From an uncultured Eubacteriales bacterium (GTDB lineage: Bacteria; Bacillota; Clostridia; Oscillospirales; CAG-272): DNA of 64,000 nucleotides. Positions 25,464 through 33,601 of this stretch are shown in pieces. How positions within the stretch are numbered: position 1 is the stretch's first letter; each line of letters begins with the position of its first letter. Location of the stretch: positions 1 to 64,000 of the forward strand of contig URDS01000002.1 of assembly GCA_900546635.1 (NCBI GenBank), given 5' to 3'. The notes under the pieces are model-generated. The model was given only the letters and a program-made list of their open reading frames with translations. It was not told the DNA's origin and ran no database searches. Made by a program: the position numbers and the translations under genes.

Positions 25464-25952
25464 ATGCAGATTGTACATCCGATTCCGCCGCTTTGGTGTG
25501 CGGAATCCAAAACGCTCATATTGGGTTCTTTCCCGTCAGTCAAATCCAGAGAATCCGGCTTCTTTTACGGTCATCCGCAAAACCGCTTCTGGCGTGTTTG
25601 CGCTTCCGTGTTTTCGGTTTCTGTACCCGAAACGATTGAAGAAAAAAAGAAGTTTGTTCTGGGGCATAAACTGGCGCTTTGGGATGTCATTGCTTCCTGC
25701 GATATACAGGGGTCGGCGGACAGCAGCATTCGAGGCGCGCTTCCAAACGATATCGGCGTGATTTTGAGCGGTGCGGATATTCGAAACATCTTCGTCAACG
25801 GCAAAACAGCCGAGAAGCTTTACAATCAATATTTACTTCCGAAATATAATATCCCCGCCGTATGTTTGCCCTCCACCAGTCCGGCAAACGCAGCTTGGTC
25901 GCTGGAACGTTTGATCGAAGCATGGCGCCCGATTGCCGAAAACGAAAACTGA
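25464..25952 (+). CDS. DNA-deoxyinosine glycosylase (uracil-DNA glycosylase superfamily)
   Basis: 162 residues; GGAG lies about 11 nt upstream. UDG-superfamily signatures are LILGSFPSVKSRESGFFYGH (motif 1 with the GSFPS turn), NRFW, a NGKTAEKLY strand and the DNA-intercalating loop STSPANA near the C-terminus. Homologues annotated as DNA-deoxyinosine glycosylase remove hypoxanthine from deaminated adenine; related members act on uracil or xanthine, so the exact lesion is inferred. Stand-alone gene followed by a repeat element. Confidence 0.85.
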   Translation: MQIVHPIPPLWCAESKTLILGSFPSVKSRESGFFYGHPQNRFWRVCASVFSVSVPETIEEKKKFVLGHKLALWDVIASCDIQGSADSSIRGALPNDIGVILSGADIRNIFVNGKTAEKLYNQYLLPKYNIPAVCLPSTSPANAAWSLERLIEAWRPIAENEN

Positions 25953-26012
25953 GTTTATCTGTTTTTCTCCACGATGTAAAAACGAATCGAAAATTACGGA
26001 AAGGGGAAAATT

Positions 26013-26250
26013 ATGTTTAAGCACGAAAAACACTTTTCATCCGGCGCATATTGGAGTCCCGTTGGAGCCGTGCATTGGCGTCCTCTTTGGGGCGCATATT
26101 CGCGCCCGCCTTTGTCGGTACTCGCATGTTGGCGCCCAAAGGGGCGGCGCATTCACGTCCGTAAGGTGTTTGCAGGGATGCGCATATCAGCCTTGCAAAC
26201 AAATTTTACAGATCGTTTTTTTCATCGCAGCTTTCACTTTATCGACAAGA
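26013..26250 (-). repeat. Intergenic element E4 with five short palindromic units
   Basis: In minus orientation it starts near 26250 with TTGTCGATAAAGTGAAAG (compare the E2 start), continues with a TTTGCAAGGCTG...CCCTGCAAAC stem and ACACCTTACGGACG, and ends in five imperfect 23-28 bp units of the form GGCGC-N6-GCGCC between 26162 and 26041 (for example GGGCGCGAATATGCGCCC). E5 has one such unit, E2 and E6 about three. A plus-strand frame (26013-26327) with an AAGGGG site reads through the units; I do not regard it as a secure gene. Confidence 0.65.
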
Positions 26251-26290
26251 AAAGAACTGTGCCCGCAAACTGCGGACACAGTTCTTTTTT
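26251..26290 (+). terminator. Intrinsic terminator upstream of pit
   Basis: AAGAACTGTG/CACAGTTCTT outer stem and CCGCA/TGCGG inner stem (26252-26267 with 26271-26286), followed by TTTTTT. Confidence 0.85.
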
Positions 26291-26323
26291 GTTGTCCGGC
26301 AGTGGATTTGTATCCATTTTTCA

Positions 26324-26352
26324 TTGACACATGCTTTTTTATACAGTATAAT
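26324..26352 (+). promoter_or_regulatory. Consensus sigma-A promoter of pit
   Basis: TTGACA (26324-26329), 17 bp, TATAAT (26347-26352). Confidence 0.85.
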
Positions 26353-26395
26353 AAATTCATATATCGCTCGAAATATAAAGGAAACGGTAAGAAAA

Positions 26396-27448
26396 ATGAC
26401 AGTGAGTTTTTCCGAATTTCTGCAGTTTTTGACTATGGATCCGATGATTGCGGTTACCGCGCTTCTGACGCTCAGCGTTATTTTGGTAAACGGTTGGACG
26501 GATGCCCCAAATGCAATCGCGACATGTGTTTCAACCAGAGCCATGAAGCCCAAGACCGCGATTTTGATGGCGGCGGTATTCAATTTTTTCGGTGTGTTTG
26601 TCATGACACTGTTCAATGCCAAGGTCGCGGCGACAATTTACAACATGGTTGATTTCGGCACAAATGCGCGGGAGGCCACAACTGCTCTTTGCGCGGCGCT
26701 TGTCGCCATTGTGGTTTGGGCGACGCTTGCGTGGAAGTTCGGCATACCGACAAGCGAAAGTCATGCGCTCATTGCCGGTCTTACCGGGGCGGCTATCGCC
26801 ATGCACAATGGACTTGGCGGCGTAAACGGCTTTGAGTGGCTAAAAGTTGTTTACGGGCTGGTGCTCTCCACGATTTTGGGCTTCGGTTTCGGTTTTGTTT
26901 CGGTACGGCTTACGGAGTTCTTGTTTCGGCATGCGGACCGGCCGAAAACCACGAAATTTTTTAGAGGCGCTCAGATTTGCGGCGGTGCGTCTATGGCGTT
27001 TATGCACGGCGCGCAGGACGGCCAAAAATTTATGGGCGTGTTTTTGCTCGGTATTTTCCTTGCTTCCGGAAATACGGGCGTCAACAGCTTTGAAATACCG
27101 ATTTGGCTGATGATCCTTTGCTCGGCCGTGATGGCGCTCGGCACTTCAATCGGAGGCTATCGGATTATAAAATCTGTCGGCATGGATATGGTCAAACTTC
27201 AGACCTATCAGGGGTTCGCCGCGGATCTCGGCGCGGCGCTTTGTCTGCTTGTCGCTTCGCTGACCGGTATACCGGTCAGCACTACGCACACCAAAACCAC
27301 GGCGATTATGGGTGTAGGCGCTTCAAAACGGCTTTCGGCGGTCAACTGGAAAGTTGTTCGGGAAATGGTATTTACATGGGTGCTTACCTTTCCGGGCTGC
27401 GGCTTGCTTGGCTTTCTTGTCGTAAAGCTGTTTATGCTCGTTTTTTAA
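26396..27448 (+). CDS. pit: PiT-family inorganic phosphate transporter
   Basis: 350 residues from ATG 26396; the upstream in-frame ATG at 26324 lies inside the promoter and is rejected. Multi-pass membrane protein with the two duplicated PiT signatures: GWTDAPNAIATCVSTRAM near residue 30, and GASMAFMHGAQDGQKFMG plus PVSTTHTKTTAIMG in the second half. Low-affinity phosphate:cation symporter. The DUF47 gene 40 bp downstream is its usual accessory partner, and both probably share a transcript. Confidence 0.93.
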   Translation: MTVSFSEFLQFLTMDPMIAVTALLTLSVILVNGWTDAPNAIATCVSTRAMKPKTAILMAAVFNFFGVFVMTLFNAKVAATIYNMVDFGTNAREATTALCAALVAIVVWATLAWKFGIPTSESHALIAGLTGAAIAMHNGLGGVNGFEWLKVVYGLVLSTILGFGFGFVSVRLTEFLFRHADRPKTTKFFRGAQICGGASMAFMHGAQDGQKFMGVFLLGIFLASGNTGVNSFEIPIWLMILCSAVMALGTSIGGYRIIKSVGMDMVKLQTYQGFAADLGAALCLLVASLTGIPVSTTHTKTTAIMGVGASKRLSAVNWKVVREMVFTWVLTFPGCGLLGFLVVKLFMLVF

Positions 27449-27488
27449 AGTAGCGAAGTTTTAAAAATAAGTATAAAGGATTTTGACG

Positions 27489-28121
27489 ATGAAAATGAAA
27501 AAAAACAGAGACTACGATTATTTTGCGTACTTTGTAAAAAATGTGGAGTCTGCGTGCCGAGCCGCCGAATATCTGAATGAATCGCTTGCGGAATTTGACC
27601 GCGCGCAGTTTGGCGGCCGCGTGGCCGCGATGCACGAGATTGAAAATCGCGCCGACAATGAAAAACATGATATGATGCAGAGACTTCTGCATGAATTTAT
27701 TACGCCGATTGAGCGCGAGGATATTGTGGCGCTCGCACAGCAGCTTGATAATGTACTTGATACAATTGACGATGTTATGCTTCGAGTCGATATGTTCTGT
27801 GTTTCTTCCATACTGCCGGGCGCGCTTCGGTTCACTGCGTTGATCATCAAATGCTGCCATGAACTGCTTAGGGTTGTCGGCGAATTTCGCAGTTTTAAAT
27901 CTTCGACGAAAATTCGCGAGGGAATCGTTGCCGTGAATTTTCTGGAAAGCGAGGGGGACAAGCTCCATTCCGAGTGTATCAAAGCGCTTTACCAGATGCC
28001 GGAGGCGGATGCAAAAATGCTGCTTGCCTGGACGGGAATATTTGATGACCTGGAAATGTGTCTTGATGCCTGTGAGCAAAGCGCGGATATTATAGAAACG
28101 GTAATCATGAAAAATTCGTAA
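27489..28121 (+). CDS. DUF47 / PhoU-like Pit accessory protein
   Basis: 210 residues from ATG 27489 (AAAGGA 8 nt upstream; a TTG two codons earlier is possible). All-alpha protein with repeated acidic/hydrophobic helices characteristic of the PhoU/DUF47 fold, including EIENRADNEKHDMM and FLESEGDKLHSEC metal-cluster-type helices (E-x3-D motifs). Homologues next to pit genes modulate phosphate uptake. No membrane segment. The gap to the next gene is 10 bp. Confidence 0.9.
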   Translation: MKMKKNRDYDYFAYFVKNVESACRAAEYLNESLAEFDRAQFGGRVAAMHEIENRADNEKHDMMQRLLHEFITPIEREDIVALAQQLDNVLDTIDDVMLRVDMFCVSSILPGALRFTALIIKCCHELLRVVGEFRSFKSSTKIREGIVAVNFLESEGDKLHSECIKALYQMPEADAKMLLAWTGIFDDLEMCLDACEQSADIIETVIMKNS

Positions 28122-28131
28122 AGCGGCTGTT

Positions 28132-28710
28132 ATGGGAAAAAAATTATCCGAAATGCGTCTTGCAGAACTGTGGCGGTTGTTTCCGATTTATTTGACGGAA
28201 CATCGGGACTGTTGGAAAGATTGGTATGCTGCGGAGGAGACGTTTTTGCGAAAAGCGCTTGCGGCAGAGCGGGGAATACGGCTGAGCCATATCGGCAGTA
28301 CGGCTGTGACCGCTATATGGGCAAAACCGATTGTGGATATTTTGCTGGAAGTACCGGAGGATTGCGATTTCAATCTTTTGAAGAAAACGCTGATACACGC
28401 GGGATATACCTGTATGTCCGAGCGGCCGCGCAGAATGTCCTTTAACAAAGGGTACACCGAAAAGGGATTTGCCGAAAAAGTGTTTCATCTGCATCTTCGC
28501 TGCTTTGGCGATCATGACGAGTTGTACTTTCGAGATTATTTGAATGCGTATCCGGATACCGCCAAAGAATATGAGGCATTAAAGCTTAAACTTTGGAAGC
28601 AGTATGCGCATGACAGAGACGGATATACCGCGCAGAAGTCGGAGTTTGTGGCGGCTGTAACGGCCAAGGCAAAAACAGCGTTTAAAGGTCGGTATTCGGA
28701 TGAAAAATAA
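28132..28710 (+). CDS. GrpB family protein (nucleotidyltransferase fold)
   Basis: 192 residues with GrpB/UPF0157 signatures: LSHIGSTAVTAIWAKPIVDI near residues 51-70, and HLHLRCFGDHDELYFRDYL. The family has a minimal nucleotidyltransferase fold with GS and an acidic pair (VDILLE). The biochemical role is unestablished in most species. It follows the DUF47 gene by 10 bp, so it may be read from the pit promoter without being functionally related. Confidence 0.85.
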   Translation: MGKKLSEMRLAELWRLFPIYLTEHRDCWKDWYAAEETFLRKALAAERGIRLSHIGSTAVTAIWAKPIVDILLEVPEDCDFNLLKKTLIHAGYTCMSERPRRMSFNKGYTEKGFAEKVFHLHLRCFGDHDELYFRDYLNAYPDTAKEYEALKLKLWKQYAHDRDGYTAQKSEFVAAVTAKAKTAFKGRYSDEK

Positions 28711-28761
28711 GGCAAACTTTAAGAATTGACAAATCTTTCATTTTATATGGGAGTTTAAATA

Positions 28762-29217
28762 GTGGACTATAAAATAGTACGGCTGATAGACAGACCGGAA
28801 CTAAAGGAACGAGCGGCACAATGGTTTCACGAGAAATGGAAGATTCCATTAACAGCGTATATGGAAAGTATGGAAAATTGTCTTTTGAGACGAAAATCAG
28901 TACCGCAATGGTATATGGCAATGGAAGACAATCGAATTATCGGCGGGGTGGGCGTGATTGAAAATGATTTTCACAATAGAAAAGATCTGGCGCCAAACGT
29001 TTGCGCATTATATACGGAAGAAGATAAACGTTGTAATGGAATAGCCGGTGCATTGCTGAATTATGTATGTACTGATATGGGGAACAAAGGCGTTGACACC
29101 TTGTACCTTATAACAGATCATACCTCGTTTTATGAGCGGTACAATTGGAAGTTTTTTTGCATGGTTCAAGGAGATGGAGAAGCTGATTTGACAAGAATGT
29201 ACATTCATAGCATGTGA
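28762..29217 (+). CDS. GNAT family N-acetyltransferase
   Basis: 151 residues from GTG 28762, with GGGAG 10 nt upstream. The GNAT core is visible: strand beta4 (NRIIGGVGVIEND), then LAPNVCALYTEEDKRCNGIAGALLNYV with the acetyl-CoA pyrophosphate loop in the degenerate form R-C-N-G-I-A, and a DTLYLITDHTSFYERYNWKF C-terminal core. Acceptor unknown. Base composition is more AT-rich than its neighbours. Confidence 0.82.
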   Translation: MDYKIVRLIDRPELKERAAQWFHEKWKIPLTAYMESMENCLLRRKSVPQWYMAMEDNRIIGGVGVIENDFHNRKDLAPNVCALYTEEDKRCNGIAGALLNYVCTDMGNKGVDTLYLITDHTSFYERYNWKFFCMVQGDGEADLTRMYIHSM

Positions 29218-29235
29218 CAATTACCTGTTCGCTTG

Positions 29236-29330
29236 AGGGGCGTATTCGCGCCTGTAAGGTGTTTACAAGGCGGCGCATGTCCGCCTTGTAAACGTATTTT
29301 ATTTACGATTTTCACTTTTTTGACAGACTG
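29236..29330 (-). repeat. Intergenic element E5 (short form)
   Basis: In minus orientation: CAGTCTGTCAAAAAAGTG, then the GTTTACAAGGCGG/CCGCCTTGTAAAC hairpin, ACACCTTACAGGCGCG and a single palindromic unit; it lacks the GC-rich distal half present in E2 and E6. Confidence 0.7.
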
Positions 29331-29359
29331 TGGAGAGGATACCTTTGGTATCCTCTCCA
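29331..29359 (+). repeat. Terminator-like hairpin beside E5
   Basis: 13-bp stem identical to 9895-9923 with the loop inverted (TTT), followed by TTTCTTATACG. Possible terminator for the plus-strand genes ending at 29217. Confidence 0.65.
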
Positions 29360-29476
29360 TTTCTTATACGTAAATCAATTGCTGTTTACAATCTCCATAG
29401 CGGCGTTACATATAGCAATCCTCCATATGTACTGATTTCCCTGCAATATCAATCATTTTGACTGATTACAAAAATC
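29360..29476. other. Intergenic stretch without recognised features
   Basis: No gene or strong structure seen between the E5 hairpin and the hairpin at 29477. Confidence 0.4.
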
Positions 29477-29524
29477 AAGGGAGACAACTTCTCTACGAAG
29501 CGTCTCCCTTCAGAGGACTTTTTC
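29477..29524 (-). terminator. Nested hairpin (copy 2), likely terminator of the arginine operon
   Basis: Outer stem AAGGGAGAC/GTCTCCCTT, inner CTTC/GAAG. On the minus strand it is followed by GATTTTTG, so it can terminate the carB transcript. On the plus strand it is followed by CAGAGGACTTTTTC, the same tail type as 18405-18452. Confidence 0.7.
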
Positions 29525-29569
29525 GGAAAATTGAAACCGAGAACCACACAATCTCAGTCTTACAAAAGA

Positions 29570-32500
29570 TCAATACTCCGTCATACCGGTATAAGCGAGC
29601 TTTGCGTCTCCGGTCAATACAATTCCGTTCTCCGAATAATTGACAATCAGGTCGCCGCCATGTACCTTTACGGTAATGTCGCGCCCCTTGTCGCAGTATC
29701 CGTTTTCAACCGCGGCAACGACAGCCGCGCATGCACCGCTTCCGCACGCCCAGGTTTCGCCGTTTCCGCGCTCCCATACACGCATTTTCAGCGTGCTGCG
29801 ATTGACCACGCGCACAAATTCTGTGTTGATGCGTTCGGGGAAGACAGACGCATTTTCAAACTGCGGTCCTACTATCTCTATGTCTACAGAATCCACGCGA
29901 TCCGTAAAGACAACGCAGTGCGGATTTCCGACCGTCAGGCAATTGACGCTGTATGTTCTGCCGCCGATCTCCACCGGATAATTGATCAGCCGCTCAGCCG
30001 AAATCGTTGTCGGCAACGCGGACGCGCGCAAATCGGGCTGTCCCATATCCACGCCGGCATACGTCACTTTGCCGGCATTGGTATACAGCGTCAGGTGCTT
30101 TACGCCGTCTCCGGTCTCAATGGCGACCTCACGGCTTTGAACTAGCCCGTTGTCATACAAATACTTGGCAACGCAGCGAATCGAGTTGCCGCCCAGCCGT
30201 CCCTCCGAGCCGTCCCGATTGAACAAGCGCATCTTGGCATCCGCAATGGCCGATTTTTCAATCAGTACGATTCCAAAGCCGCCGATGCCCTTGTGGCGAT
30301 TGCACAGGCGGACGCAAAGCGATTCCGGGCACTCTATAGAATTGTCAAAATTCTCAATGTAGATATAGTCGTCGCCTGTCGCGTGCATCTTTGCGAACTG
30401 CAGCGTATGCCGCGATGTGCGCATATGATTGATGTCAACGAGTTCCGTGTTGTTCTCGCTGTAACGGCTGGCGATAATGTCCGCAAGCGCATTCGCCGTA
30501 TCCAAAGACGTAAGGCAGGGGATAGAAAGCTGCAGCGCCCTGCGGTGCAGCGCGATATAATCGTCCATCGTATCGTCGCGCATGGCGCCCGTATATACGA
30601 TGTAGCTGATCTCACCGCTCTCCAGCAGTTTAAACGCGCTGTCGTCCGCCTTGATGCCGTCGATTGTCTCAACATCGATGCCGAGCATGGCAATCGATTC
30701 GGCGGTATCCGGCGTCGCATACAGGCGGAAGCCGAGATCGTCCAGCTTTTTGGCCAGCGTCACAACCTCAAACAAATCATGCTTATCCACACTGACCAGC
30801 ACACCGACGTTTTTATGCTGAATGGAGGATTTGAGCATCATGCCGGCCGAAGTCAGACCCTTGAACAGCGCCTCGGTCAGATCCTTGCCGATGCCGAGCA
30901 CTTCACCGGTCGATTTCATCTCAGGTCCGAGATAGGCGTTGACATCAGTAAGCTTTTCAAACGAAAAGACAGGCACTTTAACCGCCACATAAGGCGGCGT
31001 TTTATAGAGTCCCGTGCCGTAGCCGAGTTCGGCCAGCGGAGCGCCGAGCATCACGCGCGCGGCAATGTCCACCATAGGCACGCCGGTCACCTTGCTGATA
31101 TAGGGAATGGTTCGGGACGCGCGGGGATTCACCTCAATGACATAAAGCTCATTTTCGTAAATCAGATACTGGATATTGACAAGTCCCTTTGTGCCGAGCG
31201 ACAGTGCAAGCGACGTTGAGGAGGAAACGACCTTTTCGAGCATGGCGTCGTTGATGCTGTAGGGCGGATACACCGCAATGGAATCGCCGCTGTGTACGCC
31301 CGCGCGCTCAATATGCTCCATGACGCCCGGAATCAATACATCGGTTCCGTCAGAAATCACGTCCACCTCAAGCTCGCTGCCCATCATATACTTGTCAACC
31401 AGAACCGGGTTTTCAATGCCGGTCGAAAGGATGCGTTTCATGTATTTTTCCCCCTCAGCCGCATCGTGTACGATCTGCATGTTCTGCCCGCCGATGACAT
31501 AAGAGGGGCGCAGCAAAACCGGATAGCCGAGACTGTCCGCCGCAGCGAGCGCCTCTTCTAAGCTCTCAACACCCATGCCGCGCGGGCGCTTGATATGATG
31601 CCGCTCAAGCAATCCGTCAAACTTTTCACGGTCCTCCGCGAGGTCAATCCCCTCAGCCGAAGTGCCGAGAATCCGAATGCCGGACGCATCGAGGAATTTC
31701 GTGAGCTTTATTGCCGTCTGACCGCCGAACGCAACCACAACACCGATCGGTTTTTCCACGCGAATAATGTCCATAACATCTTCATCGGTCAACGGCTCAA
31801 AATAAAGCCTGTCCGCAGTATCGTAGTCGGTCGATACCGTTTCGGGATTGTTGTTGACGATCACCACGTCGTAGCCCATTTTCTTAAGCGTCCAGACGCA
31901 GTGCACCGAAGAATAGTCAAACTCAATGCCCTGTCCGATGCGAATCGGCCCCGAACCGAGTACGAGAATCGTCTGCTTGCCGCTCCTCGGGAACGCGCGG
32001 GACTCGCACTCGTCATCAAAGGTCGAATAGAAATACGGCGTCTCGGCATCAAATTCCGCAGCGCAGGTATCGACCATTTTATACACGGCCGGACGATGTG
32101 CCGGCATGGCCGCGCCGCTGAGGCGTGCGAGCGCGCGGTCGGTATATCCGTACCGCTTACCGCAAAGGTACCGTTCATCCGTCATGCCGCCCGCAAGTTC
32201 ACCCTCAAAATCCGCCAGATTTTTCAGCCTTGCCAAGAACCAATGATCTATCCGGGTAATCTCATGAATCTTTTCAATCGAAATCCCCGCTTTCAGCGCT
32301 TCAAAAATCGTAAAGAGGCGGCGGTCATCCGCATTGCCGAGCCGGGTCACAACATCCTGATCGGTCAGCGGCTTGATATTCAGCGTATCCGCTGAAATCT
32401 CCGCGCCGCGAATCGCCTTCATGAGCGCCATCTCAAAAGAGGGCGCAATGGCCATAACCTCTCCGGTCGCCTTCATCTGCGTACCGAGTATGCGCGACGA

Positions 32501-33601
32501 ACCCGCAAATTTATCAAACGGCCATTTCGGCAGTTTGACCACCACATAGTCGAGCGCGGGCTCAAAGCAAGCGCAGGTTTTACCGGTAATATCGTTTTTA
32601 ATCTCGTCAAGCGTATAGCCGAGCGCGATTTTGGTCGTAATCTTGGCAATCGGATAGCCGGTCGCCTTGCTGGCGAGGGCTGAGGAACGGGATACGCGGG
32701 GATTGACCTCGATCACGGCATATTCAAAGCTGTCCGGATTCAGAGCGAACTGACAGTTGCAGCCGCCGACAATGCCGAGCGCCGAAATGATATTCAGCGA
32801 TGCGGTTCTCAGCATCTGATATTCCTTATCCGACAGTGTAAGCGCGGGCGCGACGACAATGCTGTCCCCCGTATGGATGCCGACCGGATCAAAATTCTCC
32901 ATGCTGCAAACGGCGATTACATTCCCCACGCTGTCCCGCATGGTTTCAAACTCAATCTCTTTCCACCCGAAGATATATTTTTCCACAAGGATCTGACGAA
33001 TGGGCGAAGCGTCAAGACCGGTATGCGCGATCACTTTCAGTTCTTCGGGCGTATACGCGACGCCGCCGCCCGCGCCGCCGAGCGTAAACGCCGGACGCAC
33101 AATGACCGGATAACCGATCTGCTCGGCAATATCGAGCGCAGTGCGGACATCGTTTGCAATCTCAGAGGGAATGGTGGGTTCGCCGATTTGACGCATCGTG
33201 TCCTTGAATAGCTGGCGATCTTCCGCTTTGTCTATCGCCTCGGAATTGGTACCGATCAAACGGATACCGTGCGCCTGGAGAAAGCCCTCTTTATCCAACT
33301 GCATGGCAATCGTGAGTCCGGTCTGCCCGCCCAGTCCGCAAAGCAGGCTGTCCGGCTTTTCTTTCAACAAAATACGTTTAATGGTTTTTACGGTCAGCGG
33401 CTCCAGATAAATTTCATCCGCCAGCGCATTGTCGGTCATAATCGTCGCCGGATTGGAGTTGACCAAAACAACATTGACGCCCGCTTCTTTCAGTACGCGG
33501 CAGGCCTGCGCGCCCGCATAGTCAAATTCGGCGGCTTGTCCGATTACGATAGGTCCGGACCCGATCACCATAACTTTCTTGATTTTTTTATCGAGCGGCA
33601 C
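29570..33601 (-). CDS. carB: Carbamoyl-phosphate synthase large chain fused to a DapF-like domain
   Basis: 1343 residues from GTG 33601, which has GGGAGG 8-9 nt upstream and gives the family N-terminus MPLDKKIKKVMVIGSGP; the GTG at 33610 has no spacing to that site. Residues 1 to about 1066 are a complete CarB: two ATP-grasp halves (IVIGQAAEFDYAG and IRIGQGIEFDYSS), oligomerisation domain, and C-terminal MGS-like allosteric domain. Residues about 1067-1343 are a diaminopimelate-epimerase fold (FAKMHATGDDYIYI ... WERGNGETWACGSGA). The catalytic Cys of the usual MCGN motif is Gly (LGGNSIRC), while the second catalytic Cys (WACGSG) remains. No ribosome site or plausible start separates the halves. 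CarB makes carbamoyl phosphate for arginine and pyrimidines; the fused domain's role is unknown. Last gene of the arginine operon, overlapping carA by 14 nt. Confidence 0.9.
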   Translation of the reverse strand: MPLDKKIKKVMVIGSGPIVIGQAAEFDYAGAQACRVLKEAGVNVVLVNSNPATIMTDNALADEIYLEPLTVKTIKRILLKEKPDSLLCGLGGQTGLTIAMQLDKEGFLQAHGIRLIGTNSEAIDKAEDRQLFKDTMRQIGEPTIPSEIANDVRTALDIAEQIGYPVIVRPAFTLGGAGGGVAYTPEELKVIAHTGLDASPIRQILVEKYIFGWKEIEFETMRDSVGNVIAVCSMENFDPVGIHTGDSIVVAPALTLSDKEYQMLRTASLNIISALGIVGGCNCQFALNPDSFEYAVIEVNPRVSRSSALASKATGYPIAKITTKIALGYTLDEIKNDITGKTCACFEPALDYVVVKLPKWPFDKFAGSSRILGTQMKATGEVMAIAPSFEMALMKAIRGAEISADTLNIKPLTDQDVVTRLGNADDRRLFTIFEALKAGISIEKIHEITRIDHWFLARLKNLADFEGELAGGMTDERYLCGKRYGYTDRALARLSGAAMPAHRPAVYKMVDTCAAEFDAETPYFYSTFDDECESRAFPRSGKQTILVLGSGPIRIGQGIEFDYSSVHCVWTLKKMGYDVVIVNNNPETVSTDYDTADRLYFEPLTDEDVMDIIRVEKPIGVVVAFGGQTAIKLTKFLDASGIRILGTSAEGIDLAEDREKFDGLLERHHIKRPRGMGVESLEEALAAADSLGYPVLLRPSYVIGGQNMQIVHDAAEGEKYMKRILSTGIENPVLVDKYMMGSELEVDVISDGTDVLIPGVMEHIERAGVHSGDSIAVYPPYSINDAMLEKVVSSSTSLALSLGTKGLVNIQYLIYENELYVIEVNPRASRTIPYISKVTGVPMVDIAARVMLGAPLAELGYGTGLYKTPPYVAVKVPVFSFEKLTDVNAYLGPEMKSTGEVLGIGKDLTEALFKGLTSAGMMLKSSIQHKNVGVLVSVDKHDLFEVVTLAKKLDDLGFRLYATPDTAESIAMLGIDVETIDGIKADDSAFKLLESGEISYIVYTGAMRDDTMDDYIALHRRALQLSIPCLTSLDTANALADIIASRYSENNTELVDINHMRTSRHTLQFAKMHATGDDYIYIENFDNSIECPESLCVRLCNRHKGIGGFGIVLIEKSAIADAKMRLFNRDGSEGRLGGNSIRCVAKYLYDNGLVQSREVAIETGDGVKHLTLYTNAGKVTYAGVDMGQPDLRASALPTTISAERLINYPVEIGGRTYSVNCLTVGNPHCVVFTDRVDSVDIEIVGPQFENASVFPERINTEFVRVVNRSTLKMRVWERGNGETWACGSGACAAVVAAVENGYCDKGRDITVKVHGGDLIVNYSENGIVLTGDAKLAYTGMTEY

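Noticed and set aside
26041..26162. CRISPR-like short repeats
   Set aside because: Units are 23-28 bp, imperfect, adjacent without unique spacers, and no cas gene is present; they belong to the dispersed element.
26013..26327. Plus-strand frame of 104 codons with AAGGGG ribosome site
   Set aside because: It consists of the repeat units and then runs through a terminator hairpin; more likely a by-product of the element than a gene.
30390..30440. Internal start that would separate CarB from the DapF-like domain
   Set aside because: An ATG occurs in frame (NHMRTS) but no purine-rich ribosome site precedes it and there is no stop codon between the domains.
30293..31219. Antisense frame inside carB (308 codons)
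   Set aside because: Arg/His-rich shadow of the carB codons, without start signals.
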